Source of the DNA: VXRN01 sp963664365
GTDB lineage: Bacteria > Chloroflexota > Dehalococcoidia > Lucifugimonadales > UBA1123
NCBI GenBank assembly: GCA_963664365.1
Contig: OY761144.1
Span: 2,914,001-2,978,000 of the forward strand
Length of the DNA: 64,000 nt
Direction: 5' to 3'
Under the pieces are notes generated by a model that saw nothing but the letters and a program-made list of their open reading frames with translations, was not told where the DNA came from and did no database searches. The first letter of the stretch is position 1. Every line of letters starts with the position of its first letter. A program made the translations under genes and the position numbers. Of the stretch, positions 16,984 through 25,544 are shown in pieces.

Positions 16984-17211
16984 ATGAAGAGAGTGATACT
17001 GAGCGCGGAGGCAGCCCGGGGCCTTATCTTCTGCGATGGCGGAAGACCCTGCGCTTTCACCTACGATCGGCTGGCGGAGCCATACGACGAATTTGTCCGG
17101 CATGTACGAACTCTTCTCCACCATATTAGAGATCAAGGCACTACCCAGACCTTTACCATAAGGTGTGCTCAAAACCACAACTCTGTCGAAGGCTCGTGGA
17201 ATCGTAAGTAG
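16984..17211 (+). CDS. Possible small hypothetical protein in the 16834-17235 gap
   Basis: The 400 bases between the two giant TolB-repeat genes hold no recognisable gene. The best candidate is a 75-codon frame from the ATG at 16984 with ggagaga upstream. It has a start like RVILSAEAARGLIFCDGG but no known family. A minus-strand frame of similar length covers the same bases, so the call is weak. Confidence 0.25.
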   Translation: MKRVILSAEAARGLIFCDGGRPCAFTYDRLAEPYDEFVRHVRTLLHHIRDQGTTQTFTIRCAQNHNSVEGSWNRK

Positions 17212-17235
17212 TCCCGACAAATGGAGGAAAGCAGA

Positions 17236-20200
17236 ATGTATAGAACGGCCGGAATTGTCATCGTAGGCATTCTCGCAGTCCTATGGGCATCCGCCTGCGG
17301 AGATGACCATCCTCAACCTTCGTCCTCTCCCGTGGTGAGGGTGATAGAGGTCGCAACGCCTGTGCAGACTGACCCGAGTCCATCCCATACGCCGACCGTC
17401 ACCCACACGTCCACACCGGAACCGACAGCGACGCCCGCGCCAACAGCGACGCCTACTCAGACGTCCACACCGGAACCGACAGCGACGCCCGCGCCAACAG
17501 CGACGCCTACCGAGTTGCCCATAGCTTTGCCAACGCAGGTTACGCCCAGCATTCCCTTTTCAATGGAGCTTTCGCCCGGAGAAGCGAATACTCTCACCCA
17601 CTCCACAGGGGCGAGGATAGTCGTTCCGCAAGGAGCGACAACCGACTCGACCACCGTCTCCATAGAGGAGGTCGTACCGCCGGAGAGCGTGCTGGACGTG
17701 GAGCGAATCTTCGACGTCTCCGTCACTGACGCATCCGGAGAGGAAGTGGATCTTCAGCGCTCTGTCACCATTCGGCTGCCATACACCATTTCGGAGGGGA
17801 AAAACGCCGCCGACGTCGCGGTCATTCACTGGAACGACGAGCGGCAGCGGTGGGAGGCGGTCGATGGAGCGGTGGTCGACGAGTCCACGCAGACCGTCTC
17901 CGTCGAGGTGACGGACCTGAGCCGGTTCGCCTCCGTCGAGTTCGATACTCCCCTAGAGTTCATAGCCAAGTCGATGTTGTGGCTCGTCGGTGAGGAATTG
18001 TCGAATCAGTACGACGCCGGCTTCAAGCACCTAGCGTCGTTCTACACCAGGGAAGGCTTTAGGGTCCCATTCATCCCCGTGTTACGGGTGGGGAAAGTGG
18101 GAGTATCACTGGTCTTGGACGTCGATGACCTGATATCGCTTCTACAAGGGTCTTTGAACTATCCGCTCCCTATTACCGGAGAGGGGAGAGACGGTTACGT
18201 TACTTTTTGGATCAACGCCGACGCCGCGCTTTCGGCTGAGGCGAGCGCTCAGCCTCCGGTCGGGACCAGCTTTTCCATCCCCTTTACGGGACGTCACCCA
18301 GCCAACCGGGAAAGCCACAATATGGACCCCGCCTTCGACGCGACGTTTTCGGCGATGACAGTGAGTTTGCCTACGGGAAGCGTCAGCTATCTAAACGTAA
18401 ACGAGAACGGTAACATCCATCCCTTGGACGCGCAGATCGGAACATGCACAGACTGCCTGAAACTTGAGGCTGGTGTCAGCTTTGCGGGCGTAGGGTTCAA
18501 CCTCATAAAGGGGGAGTTCAATACGAAGGTCTTGAACGAGGCGCTGACCGAGTTCTTGAGACCGGATGGGGACACCTGTGCTGAGGGGCAGGACACGGAG
18601 CCCACCGGCAGTGTGTCCCAGGAGCGCTTTGCTTCTGAGCTGATTTGCTCCCTACTACAGAGAGGCGGAAAGGCTTTCCAGACCATAGAGGACCGGGCCA
18701 TAGCGCCATTCACCAGCTATGAGCACGTCAGTCCTGACGGCGTGGCCACTATGGATGTGGCGCAGTTCAACCGGATAGTGCAGATAGCAGGCGGACACGA
18801 CGTCACCGGCGACGGCAAGCCGGACATGGTCTTCCCACACCGCGATGAAAGTGGCTCTAGAATCTCGAACATACCGCTGACGGTGCTGACCACGTCGGAC
18901 CTGTACGACGACAGGGAGTACTTCTTGGAGTTGAGGAACCAACAGGACCTGAAGGATGCCGGCTGGACCATCCATCCGGTGGGCAGAAGCGATGACCAGT
19001 ACGAGTTCAGGGGCACGGCTATGTCGATGAACGTGACCGAATGGGTGGTTACGACCAACGACGGCGCGCGGGCCAGAGTCAGTGCGCTATTCCGCCTGGT
19101 GTACAACAGGCCCGGGTTTCTGGCCCTCAGCCTTGAGGAGAGGAGCTTCGAACTGTGGAAGGACAGGGAACTGAGCGACCTTTCCGTCGAGGCCTCCGTC
19201 AGCCCGCAGCAGGTGCAGGCGGATGCGAGCGACACGCTTACCTACCGCGTCACCATAACAAATGAGGGCCCCGACGCGGCCAGCAGAGTGAAGCTCCATT
19301 TGTTCCACCTGATGGAGAAAGGGTTGCTGTTGACGGATGCTTCGACCACATACTCATCGCTGAACTGCGAAAACACCCTCTTCGTCGGGCTCACCTGCCC
19401 TCTGGCCAACCTGGAAGCGGGCGGCTCCATAGACGTGGTTCTGAAGTTCCAGGTGGCGGCGAGCTTCCCTCCGGGGCACGACATCACTGTGACGTTCAGC
19501 GTCGAGTCCGCCACGAAGGATCCGACGCTCGAAAACAACTCGACCAAGGCGAGGACGCAAGTCGTGGATGCATCGTCCCGCCGCATAGCCTTCTCTTCGA
19601 ACCGAGACGGTAACTGGGAGATATACGTGATGAACGCCGACGGCTCGGGGGTCGTCACCCGGCTCACCGACAACGAGGCGATTGACTATTCCCCAAGTTG
19701 GTCGCCAGACGGACTCCGCATAGCCTTCGAGTCGAACCGAGACGGAAACCGGAATATATTCGTGTTGAACGCCGACGGCTCGGGGGTCGTCACCCGGCTC
19801 ACCGACCACACAAGTGATGACATATCTCCTGCTTGGTCGCCAGACGGACGCCGCATAGCCTTCCAATCATACCGAGACGGAAACTGGAATATATTCGTGA
19901 TGAACGCCGACCGCTCGGGGGTCGTCACCCGGCTCACCGACCACACAAGTGATGACATATCTCCTGCTTGGTCGCCAGACGGACGCCGCATAGCCTTCCA
20001 ATCATACCGAGACGGAAACTGGAATATATTCGTGATGAACGCCGACGGCTCGGGGGTCGTCACCCGGCTCACCGACCACATAAGTAATGACGTATCTCCT
20101 ACTTGGTCGCCCGACGGGCGCATAGCCTTCCAATCATACCGAGACGAAAACTGGGAGATATACGTGATGAACGCCGACGGCTCAGGCGTGACTCGCCTCA

Positions 20201-20244
20201 CCGATAACGAGGCGATTGACGGGGGTCCAAGCTGGTCGCGCTGA
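17236..20244 (+). CDS. Large lipoprotein with TP-rich linker, ZU5-like and TolB/PD40 repeats, truncated at 3' end
   Basis: A 1002-residue protein from the ATG at 17236 (ggagga upstream). The signal ends in the lipobox WASAC with Cys21, so it is probably lipid-anchored outside. A Thr/Pro-rich linker (residues about 35-95) leads to a ZU5-like region (GARIVVPQGA), an unassigned middle, a DUF11/CARDB-like sandwich near residue 660 and five PD40 repeats. The fifth stops at PSWS-Arg-stop, where other repeats read PSWSPDG; six blades would be expected. The DNA at that point switches into ankyrin sequence. Repeats two to four are 135-base near-identical units. Confidence 0.85.
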   Translation: MYRTAGIVIVGILAVLWASACGDDHPQPSSSPVVRVIEVATPVQTDPSPSHTPTVTHTSTPEPTATPAPTATPTQTSTPEPTATPAPTATPTELPIALPTQVTPSIPFSMELSPGEANTLTHSTGARIVVPQGATTDSTTVSIEEVVPPESVLDVERIFDVSVTDASGEEVDLQRSVTIRLPYTISEGKNAADVAVIHWNDERQRWEAVDGAVVDESTQTVSVEVTDLSRFASVEFDTPLEFIAKSMLWLVGEELSNQYDAGFKHLASFYTREGFRVPFIPVLRVGKVGVSLVLDVDDLISLLQGSLNYPLPITGEGRDGYVTFWINADAALSAEASAQPPVGTSFSIPFTGRHPANRESHNMDPAFDATFSAMTVSLPTGSVSYLNVNENGNIHPLDAQIGTCTDCLKLEAGVSFAGVGFNLIKGEFNTKVLNEALTEFLRPDGDTCAEGQDTEPTGSVSQERFASELICSLLQRGGKAFQTIEDRAIAPFTSYEHVSPDGVATMDVAQFNRIVQIAGGHDVTGDGKPDMVFPHRDESGSRISNIPLTVLTTSDLYDDREYFLELRNQQDLKDAGWTIHPVGRSDDQYEFRGTAMSMNVTEWVVTTNDGARARVSALFRLVYNRPGFLALSLEERSFELWKDRELSDLSVEASVSPQQVQADASDTLTYRVTITNEGPDAASRVKLHLFHLMEKGLLLTDASTTYSSLNCENTLFVGLTCPLANLEAGGSIDVVLKFQVAASFPPGHDITVTFSVESATKDPTLENNSTKARTQVVDASSRRIAFSSNRDGNWEIYVMNADGSGVVTRLTDNEAIDYSPSWSPDGLRIAFESNRDGNRNIFVLNADGSGVVTRLTDHTSDDISPAWSPDGRRIAFQSYRDGNWNIFVMNADRSGVVTRLTDHTSDDISPAWSPDGRRIAFQSYRDGNWNIFVMNADGSGVVTRLTDHISNDVSPTWSPDGRIAFQSYRDENWEIYVMNADGSGVTRLTDNEAIDGGPSWSR
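19786..20190 (+). repeat. 135-bp tandem repeats encoding PD40 blades
   Basis: The block starting GTCGTCACCCGG recurs at 19786, 19921 and 20056, each exactly 135 bases (45 codons) apart. The first two are almost identical including silent positions, which indicates recent duplication of propeller blades. Confidence 0.7.
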
Positions 20245-20387
20245 TAGACGCCGGCGCCGATACCAACGCGAAAGACGATGATGGCAAAACACCCCTGCAC
20301 TGGGCGGCTCAGGAAGGCCGTACCGAGACGGCCCAAGCTCTCATGTCAGCAGGCGCCGAACCTAATAGGAGAGACGCGGATGACTAA
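20241..20387 (+). pseudogene. Ankyrin-repeat gene fragment fused to the end of the TolB lipoprotein gene
   Basis: From 20241 a second frame reads LIDAGADTNAKDDDGKTPLH and on through one more ankyrin unit to a TAA at 20385-20387. It has no start codon of its own: the frame begins exactly where the TolB sequence breaks off at the junction TGGTCGC/GCTGATAG. It therefore looks like the 3' remnant of another ankyrin gene joined to the lipoprotein gene. Its stop overlaps the start of the following large ankyrin gene by eight bases. Confidence 0.75.
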
Positions 20388-23300
20388 TCTTCACAGGTTG
20401 GCCAAGAGAGGCCGCACCGAGACGGCGCTAGCCCTCATATCCGCAGGCGCTGACCCCAACTCGAGAACGAAGATAGGCAGAACTCCCCTGCAAGAGGCGG
20501 CTAGGAACGGACATACCGAAACGGCTCTAGCCCTCATATCCGCAGGCGCAGACCCCAACGGGATAGCCGAGTATGGCAGCGCTCCCCTGCACTGGGCGGC
20601 CCAGAAAGACCGTACCGAGACGGTACTGGGCCTCATATCAGCAGGCGCAGACCCCAACGCGAGAGATGAGCAGGGCACAACACCACTGCATTTGGCGGCC
20701 AGGAACGGCCATACCGAAACGGAGGAAGCGCTCATATCCGCCGGCGCAGACGACCCCAACCCGGTAGTTGACGAGAAGGGCTTTACCCTCTTGCATATAG
20801 CGGCCGATGATGGTCGTACAGAAAGGGCGCAAACCCTCATATCCCTAGGCGCAGACCCCAACTCTAGAGCGAAGAAGAGTGGCAGAACTCCCCTGCATCA
20901 GGCGGCGTGGAACGGCCATACAGAAACGGCGCAAGTCCTCGTATCCCTGGGCGCCGACCTCAACTCGAGACACACGGATGGCAGATCTCCTCTGCACGTG
21001 GCAGCCCAAGAAGGCCATACAGAGACGGCGCAAGCGCTCATATCCCTGGGCGCAGACGCCAACTCAATAGACAAGAAGGGCACAACACCCCTGCACTATG
21101 CGGCCCGGGCACGGAAAGGCTCGACCGAAACGGTACAATTCCTGATATCCGCCGGCGCAGACCCCAACGCGAGAGACAAGCAGGGCACAACACCCCTACA
21201 CCTGGCGGCCCTGAAAGGTCATGCGGAAACAGCGCAAGTCCTCATATCCGCCGGCGCCAGTCCCAAATCGAGAAGCAAGTATGGCCACACCCCCCTGAGC
21301 CTGGCAACCTCGGGAGGCTATACGGAAATGGCGCGAGCCCTCATATTCGCAGGCGCCGAACCCAACACGAAAACCATTTATGGCCACACCCCCCTGCACG
21401 AGGCGGCCTCGGGAAGCTATACAGAAACGGCGAAGGTCCTGATAGCCGCCGGCGCAGACCACAACGCGAAGGACAAGTATGGCAGAACTCCCATGCACAT
21501 CGCGGCTTGGGGAGGCCGTACCGAAATTGCACAGGCCCTGCTAGACGCCGGCGCAGACACCAATGCGAAAACCAAGGATGGCGAAACCCCCCTGCACTGG
21601 GCGGCCCAGAAAGACCGTACCGAGACGGTACTAGCCCTCATATCAGCAGGCGCAGACCCCAACTCGAGAACGAAGAGGGGTAGAACTCCCCTGCAAGAGG
21701 CGGCTAGGAACAGCCATACCGAAACGGCGCTAGCCCTCATATCAGCAGGCGCAGACCCCAACTCAAGAACGAATAGAGGCAGAACTCCCTTGCAAGAGGC
21801 GGCCAGGAACGGTCATACCGAAACGGCGCTAGCCCTCATATCAGCAGGCGCCGACGACCCCAACCCAAGAGTTGACGAGAAGGGCTACACCCTCCTGCAT
21901 TTGGCGGCCGGGGGAGGTCATACAGAAACGGCGCAGACCCTCATATCCCTAGGCGCCGACCCCAACCCGAGAGTGAAGAAGAGTGGCAGAACTCCCCTGC
22001 ATCAGGCGGCGTGGAACGGCCATACCGAAACGGCGCAAGTTCTCGTATCCCTAGGCGCGGATCTCAACTCGAGACACACGGATGGCAGAACTCCTCTACA
22101 CGTGGCGGCCCAGGAAGGCCATACAAAAACGGTGCAAGTGCTCATATCCCTAGGCGCCGACTTCAACGCGAGAGACAAGGGGGACACAACACCCCTGTAT
22201 CTAGCGGCCCGGGCACAGAAAGGGGCGACAGAAACGGTACTATCCCTGCTATCCGCAGGCGCTGATACCAACGCGAAAAACAAGCATGACGTAGTACCCC
22301 TTCACAACGCGGCTTGGAGAGGCCATACCAAAGTTGTACAGGCGCTGATAGACGCCGGCGCCGAACCCAACGCGAGAGACAAGAATGGCAGAACACCCCT
22401 GCACAACGCGGCTTGGAGAGGCCATGCCAAAATTGCACAGGCGCTGATAGACGCCGGAGCCGAACCCAACGCGAAAGACGAGGATGGCAGAACTCCCATG
22501 CACGAGGCTGCGCGGAACGGCCATACCGAAACGGCGAAGGTCTTGATAGCCGCCGGCGCCGACATCGACGCGAAAACCGAGCATGGCGATACTCCCCTGT
22601 GCGACGCGGCTTGGGGAGGCCATACCGAAACGGCTCTAGCCCTGATAGCCGCCGGCGCCGAACCCAACGCGAAGGACCAGTATGGCAACACCCCCCTGCG
22701 CAATGCGGCTTGCGGAGGCCATACCAAAATTGCACAGGCCCTGCTATCCGCCGGCGCCGACATCGAACCAAGAAACAAACTTGGCGAAACGCCCCTATAC
22801 AACGCGGCTTGGGGAGGCCATACCGAAACGGCTCTAGCCCTGATAGCCGCCGGCGCCGACCCCAACGCGAAAGACACGTTTGGCGTTACTCCTCTGTATG
22901 CGGCGGCTTGCGGAGACCACACCAAAATTGTACAGGCCCTGATAGACGCCGGCGCAGAACCCAACGCAAAAGACGATGATGGCGAAACTCCCCTGCACGA
23001 GGCGGCTTGGATGGGCAATACCGAAATTGTACAGGCCCTGCTATCCGCCGGCGCCGACCCCAACGCGAGAAAGGAGCATGGCGTTACGCCCCTGCACAAC
23101 GCGGCTTGGGAAGGCCGTACCCAAACGGTACAGGTACTGACAGCCGCCGGCGCTGACATCAACGCGAGAGACAAGGATGGCAGAACTCCCCTGTATCCGG
23201 CGGCCCAGGAAGGCCATACAGAAACTGCGCAGGCACTGATATCCGCCGGCGCAGACGCCAACTTGAAAGATGAGTCTGGGGGAACTCCCCTGCATATAGC

Positions 23301-24267
23301 GGCCTTGGCAGGCTCAACCGAAGTTGCGCAGGCACTGATAGCCGCCGGCGCCGACATCAACGCGAAAAACGAGATTGGCATTACCCCTATGCACTTGGCG
23401 GCGCATGCAGGCGCGATCGAAACGGCAGAAGTCCTGACAGCCGCCGGCGCCGACATCAGCGCGAGAAAGGAGCATGGCGTTACCGCCCTGCACGTGGCGG
23501 CTTGGATGGGCAATACCGAAATGGCACAGGCGCTGATAGCCGCCGGCGCCGACATCAACGCGAAAAACGAGAAAGCTCTTACTCCCCTTCATGCGGCGGC
23601 TTGGGAAGGCAATACCGAAATGGCACAGGCGCTGCTGTCGGCCGGCTCTGACGCCAACGCGAAAAACAAGTATGGTGAATCCCCCCTGCACCTGGCGGCC
23701 CGGTTAGGCCATACTGAAACTGCGCAGGCCCTGATAGACGCCGGCGCTGACCCCAACTTGAGAAAGGAGCATGGCGTTACTCCCCTGCACGCGGCGGCTT
23801 GGGTAGGCCATACAGAAATAGCGCAGGCCCTGATTTCATCCGGCGCCGACACCAACGCGAAAGACGAGGATGGTGAAACCCCCCTGCATTTTGCGGCCCG
23901 GAAAGGCCATGCCGAAATTGCAAAGGCCCTGCTATCCGCCGGAGCCGACCTGGACCCAAGAGGCGAACTTGGCCAAACACCCTTGCAGAAGGCGGCAGAG
24001 GAAGGCCACGCCGAAACGGTACAAGTCCTGCTGTCAGCCGGCGCCGATCTCGAACCAATAGACAATCATCTTGGCGAAACACCCTTGCTGATGGCGGTCA
24101 TGTATGGAAATGTCGAAACGGTACAAGTCCTGCTGTCAGCCGGCGCCAATCCCAACTCGAAGGATAAGTGTGACCAGACTCCCCTATACTGGGCAGATTC
24201 TCTTAGACTTACTGAAATGGTGGATGTCCTGCTATCCGCCGGCGCCGAACCCGATACTAAAGACTGA
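20380..24267 (+). CDS. Giant ankyrin-repeat protein
   Basis: About 1295 residues consisting almost entirely of roughly 38 ankyrin repeats of 33-34 residues with consensus G-TPLH-AA--GHTE-A-ALI-AGAD-NA. No signal peptide, membrane segment or enzymatic domain is visible. The ATG at 20380 with ggagagacgcgg upstream is preferred; the frame is open further 5' (ATG at 20278), but that reads the ankyrin fragment in the wrong frame. Ankyrin proteins bind other proteins; in symbionts some act on host cells, which would be speculation here. A block of about 11 repeats is duplicated 1104 bases apart. Confidence 0.9.
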   Translation: MTNLHRLAKRGRTETALALISAGADPNSRTKIGRTPLQEAARNGHTETALALISAGADPNGIAEYGSAPLHWAAQKDRTETVLGLISAGADPNARDEQGTTPLHLAARNGHTETEEALISAGADDPNPVVDEKGFTLLHIAADDGRTERAQTLISLGADPNSRAKKSGRTPLHQAAWNGHTETAQVLVSLGADLNSRHTDGRSPLHVAAQEGHTETAQALISLGADANSIDKKGTTPLHYAARARKGSTETVQFLISAGADPNARDKQGTTPLHLAALKGHAETAQVLISAGASPKSRSKYGHTPLSLATSGGYTEMARALIFAGAEPNTKTIYGHTPLHEAASGSYTETAKVLIAAGADHNAKDKYGRTPMHIAAWGGRTEIAQALLDAGADTNAKTKDGETPLHWAAQKDRTETVLALISAGADPNSRTKRGRTPLQEAARNSHTETALALISAGADPNSRTNRGRTPLQEAARNGHTETALALISAGADDPNPRVDEKGYTLLHLAAGGGHTETAQTLISLGADPNPRVKKSGRTPLHQAAWNGHTETAQVLVSLGADLNSRHTDGRTPLHVAAQEGHTKTVQVLISLGADFNARDKGDTTPLYLAARAQKGATETVLSLLSAGADTNAKNKHDVVPLHNAAWRGHTKVVQALIDAGAEPNARDKNGRTPLHNAAWRGHAKIAQALIDAGAEPNAKDEDGRTPMHEAARNGHTETAKVLIAAGADIDAKTEHGDTPLCDAAWGGHTETALALIAAGAEPNAKDQYGNTPLRNAACGGHTKIAQALLSAGADIEPRNKLGETPLYNAAWGGHTETALALIAAGADPNAKDTFGVTPLYAAACGDHTKIVQALIDAGAEPNAKDDDGETPLHEAAWMGNTEIVQALLSAGADPNARKEHGVTPLHNAAWEGRTQTVQVLTAAGADINARDKDGRTPLYPAAQEGHTETAQALISAGADANLKDESGGTPLHIAALAGSTEVAQALIAAGADINAKNEIGITPMHLAAHAGAIETAEVLTAAGADISARKEHGVTALHVAAWMGNTEMAQALIAAGADINAKNEKALTPLHAAAWEGNTEMAQALLSAGSDANAKNKYGESPLHLAARLGHTETAQALIDAGADPNLRKEHGVTPLHAAAWVGHTEIAQALISSGADTNAKDEDGETPLHFAARKGHAEIAKALLSAGADLDPRGELGQTPLQKAAEEGHAETVQVLLSAGADLEPIDNHLGETPLLMAVMYGNVETVQVLLSAGANPNSKDKCDQTPLYWADSLRLTEMVDVLLSAGAEPDTKD
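20748..22330 (+). repeat. Large internal duplication within ankyrin gene (1104-bp offset)
   Basis: The non-standard unit GADDPNP at 20748 recurs at 21852. The following units, including the two-residue-longer ones with KKSGRTPLHQAAWNGHTE and the SLGADLNSRHTDGR unit, recur in the same order at the same 1104-base offset. Upstream of the marker the offset is about 1005 bases, so one 99-base unit was gained or lost. Confidence 0.75.
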
Positions 24268-24269
24268 GA

Positions 24270-24288
24270 GAGCGGCGCATGGCCGCTC
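24270..24288. terminator. Hairpin between convergent genes, possible terminator
   Basis: GAGCGGC (24270-24276), a five-base loop and GCCGCTC (24282-24288) form a perfect 7-bp stem directly after the ankyrin stop. The converging dehydrogenase gene ends at 24318. There is no T tract, so intrinsic termination is uncertain. Confidence 0.35.
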
Positions 24289-24317
24289 CCATCGATTGGT
24301 CGGTCTCGCGGGGACGA

Positions 24318-25373
24318 TCAGCCCGAACCCGGGCCTCGCTCCATGGAGTAGGGCTGCCAGCGGGTGAGGTCGGTCTTGGCCAGGACGGACGGGTTGACGC
24401 ATGTCCTGGGCCATCTTCCGCTGAGGACTAGGGAGATCTCCTGGCCGACGCGACGGCGGGCCTCCGGGGACATTCTGGACGAAGCGGATGCTACGTGCGG
24501 GGTCAGGATGACGTTTTCCATCTCCAGGAGCGGGTTGTCTTCGTCGGGCGGTTCTTTCTCGGTTACGTCGAGGCCGGCAGCGGCGATCCAGCCCTCTTGG
24601 AGGGCTTTGATGAGCGCCTTCTCATCGACAGTCGGGCCGCGTCCGTTGTTGATGAAGAGCGCGGTTGGCTTCATCCGGCGGAAGTGCTCTTCGGTCAGCA
24701 TGTGGTGGACTTCGGAGGTGGACGGCGCGTGCATGGAGACGATGTCGGATCGCTCCAGCAACTCGTTCAGGCTGACGGGCTCGACGCCGTAGCTGGTCAT
24801 CATCAGCTCTTCGATGTATGGGTCGAACGCGATCATGCGGACTCCGAAGGGCTGGGCGCGCAGCGCCGTAGCGCGCGCGACGTGGCCGAATGAGACGAAT
24901 CCAAGAGTCTGCCCATAGAGGCGCGGGAACTGGTTGAGGTAGGGCCTGCCCTCGCCCCATCGCCCGGCGCGGACCATCTTGTCCATGAGGGTCAGACGCC
25001 GGAACGTCGCCAGAATCAGCATCATGGAATGGTCGGCGACCTCTTCGATGAAGGTGTCGGGGACGTTGGTTACGGGTATGTTTCGGGCCGTGGCGGCGGC
25101 GATGTCGACGGTGTCGGCGCCGACGCTGCCGAGCGCGATTATCTTGCAGTTCTCCATGCCGTCTATGACGGCGGCGGAGATCCTGTTGCCGCGCGTGATG
25201 AGGGCGTCGCAGTCTTTGGCCTGCTCGATGAACTCGCCATCGCTGGAGGCGTCTATTTCCACGATTTCGGCGTCGACCGTGGAGAGGTACTCCATCTCTA
25301 GGTCATACGCGCCGGATCCTAGCGCATACGCCACATTTGAGGGTTTCTGGATTGCCACCTTGAATCTTGCCAA
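24318..25373 (-). CDS. D-isomer specific 2-hydroxyacid dehydrogenase family protein
   Basis: A 351-residue two-domain dehydrogenase related to phosphoglycerate dehydrogenase and CtBP. The NAD loop reads GFVSFGHVAR, a variant of GxGxxG in which the middle Gly is Ser. The catalytic Arg (NNGRGPTVDE), Glu (within VTEKEPPDEDNPL) and His (TPHVAS) regions are present. It should interconvert a 2-keto acid and a D-2-hydroxy acid with NAD(H); the substrate is unknown. The IS element and its repeat lie upstream, so its promoter region is short and may have been affected. Confidence 0.85.
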   Translation of the reverse strand: MARFKVAIQKPSNVAYALGSGAYDLEMEYLSTVDAEIVEIDASSDGEFIEQAKDCDALITRGNRISAAVIDGMENCKIIALGSVGADTVDIAAATARNIPVTNVPDTFIEEVADHSMMLILATFRRLTLMDKMVRAGRWGEGRPYLNQFPRLYGQTLGFVSFGHVARATALRAQPFGVRMIAFDPYIEELMMTSYGVEPVSLNELLERSDIVSMHAPSTSEVHHMLTEEHFRRMKPTALFINNGRGPTVDEKALIKALQEGWIAAAGLDVTEKEPPDEDNPLLEMENVILTPHVASASSRMSPEARRRVGQEISLVLSGRWPRTCVNPSVLAKTDLTRWQPYSMERGPGSG

Positions 25374-25512
25374 TGTCGGATTCCTTTCGTCGTCGCTGTC
25401 TTAGTCGGGGCCTCAGAGTCGGGCCGCGCATAAGCATAAGAGAGCGCCAATTGGTTGTCCAGCGCCCCGCCCTCGCTCTCAGGGTCTTTTGATCGTTGGA
25501 CATGACACGGTT

Positions 25513-25544
25513 GAATCACCCTCACCCTAGCCCTCTCCCTTGAG
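25513..25544. repeat. Dispersed palindromic repeat, left half interrupted by IS
   Basis: AATCACCCTCACCCTAGCC followed by CTCTCCCTTGAG is the left half of the dispersed element seen complete at 5250-5290. The other half lies after the IS at 27280-27300. Confidence 0.65.

Noticed and set aside
22302..23558. 418-codon minus-strand frame with regular 33-residue periodicity
   Set aside because: The periodicity is only the mirror of the ankyrin repeats on the plus strand.
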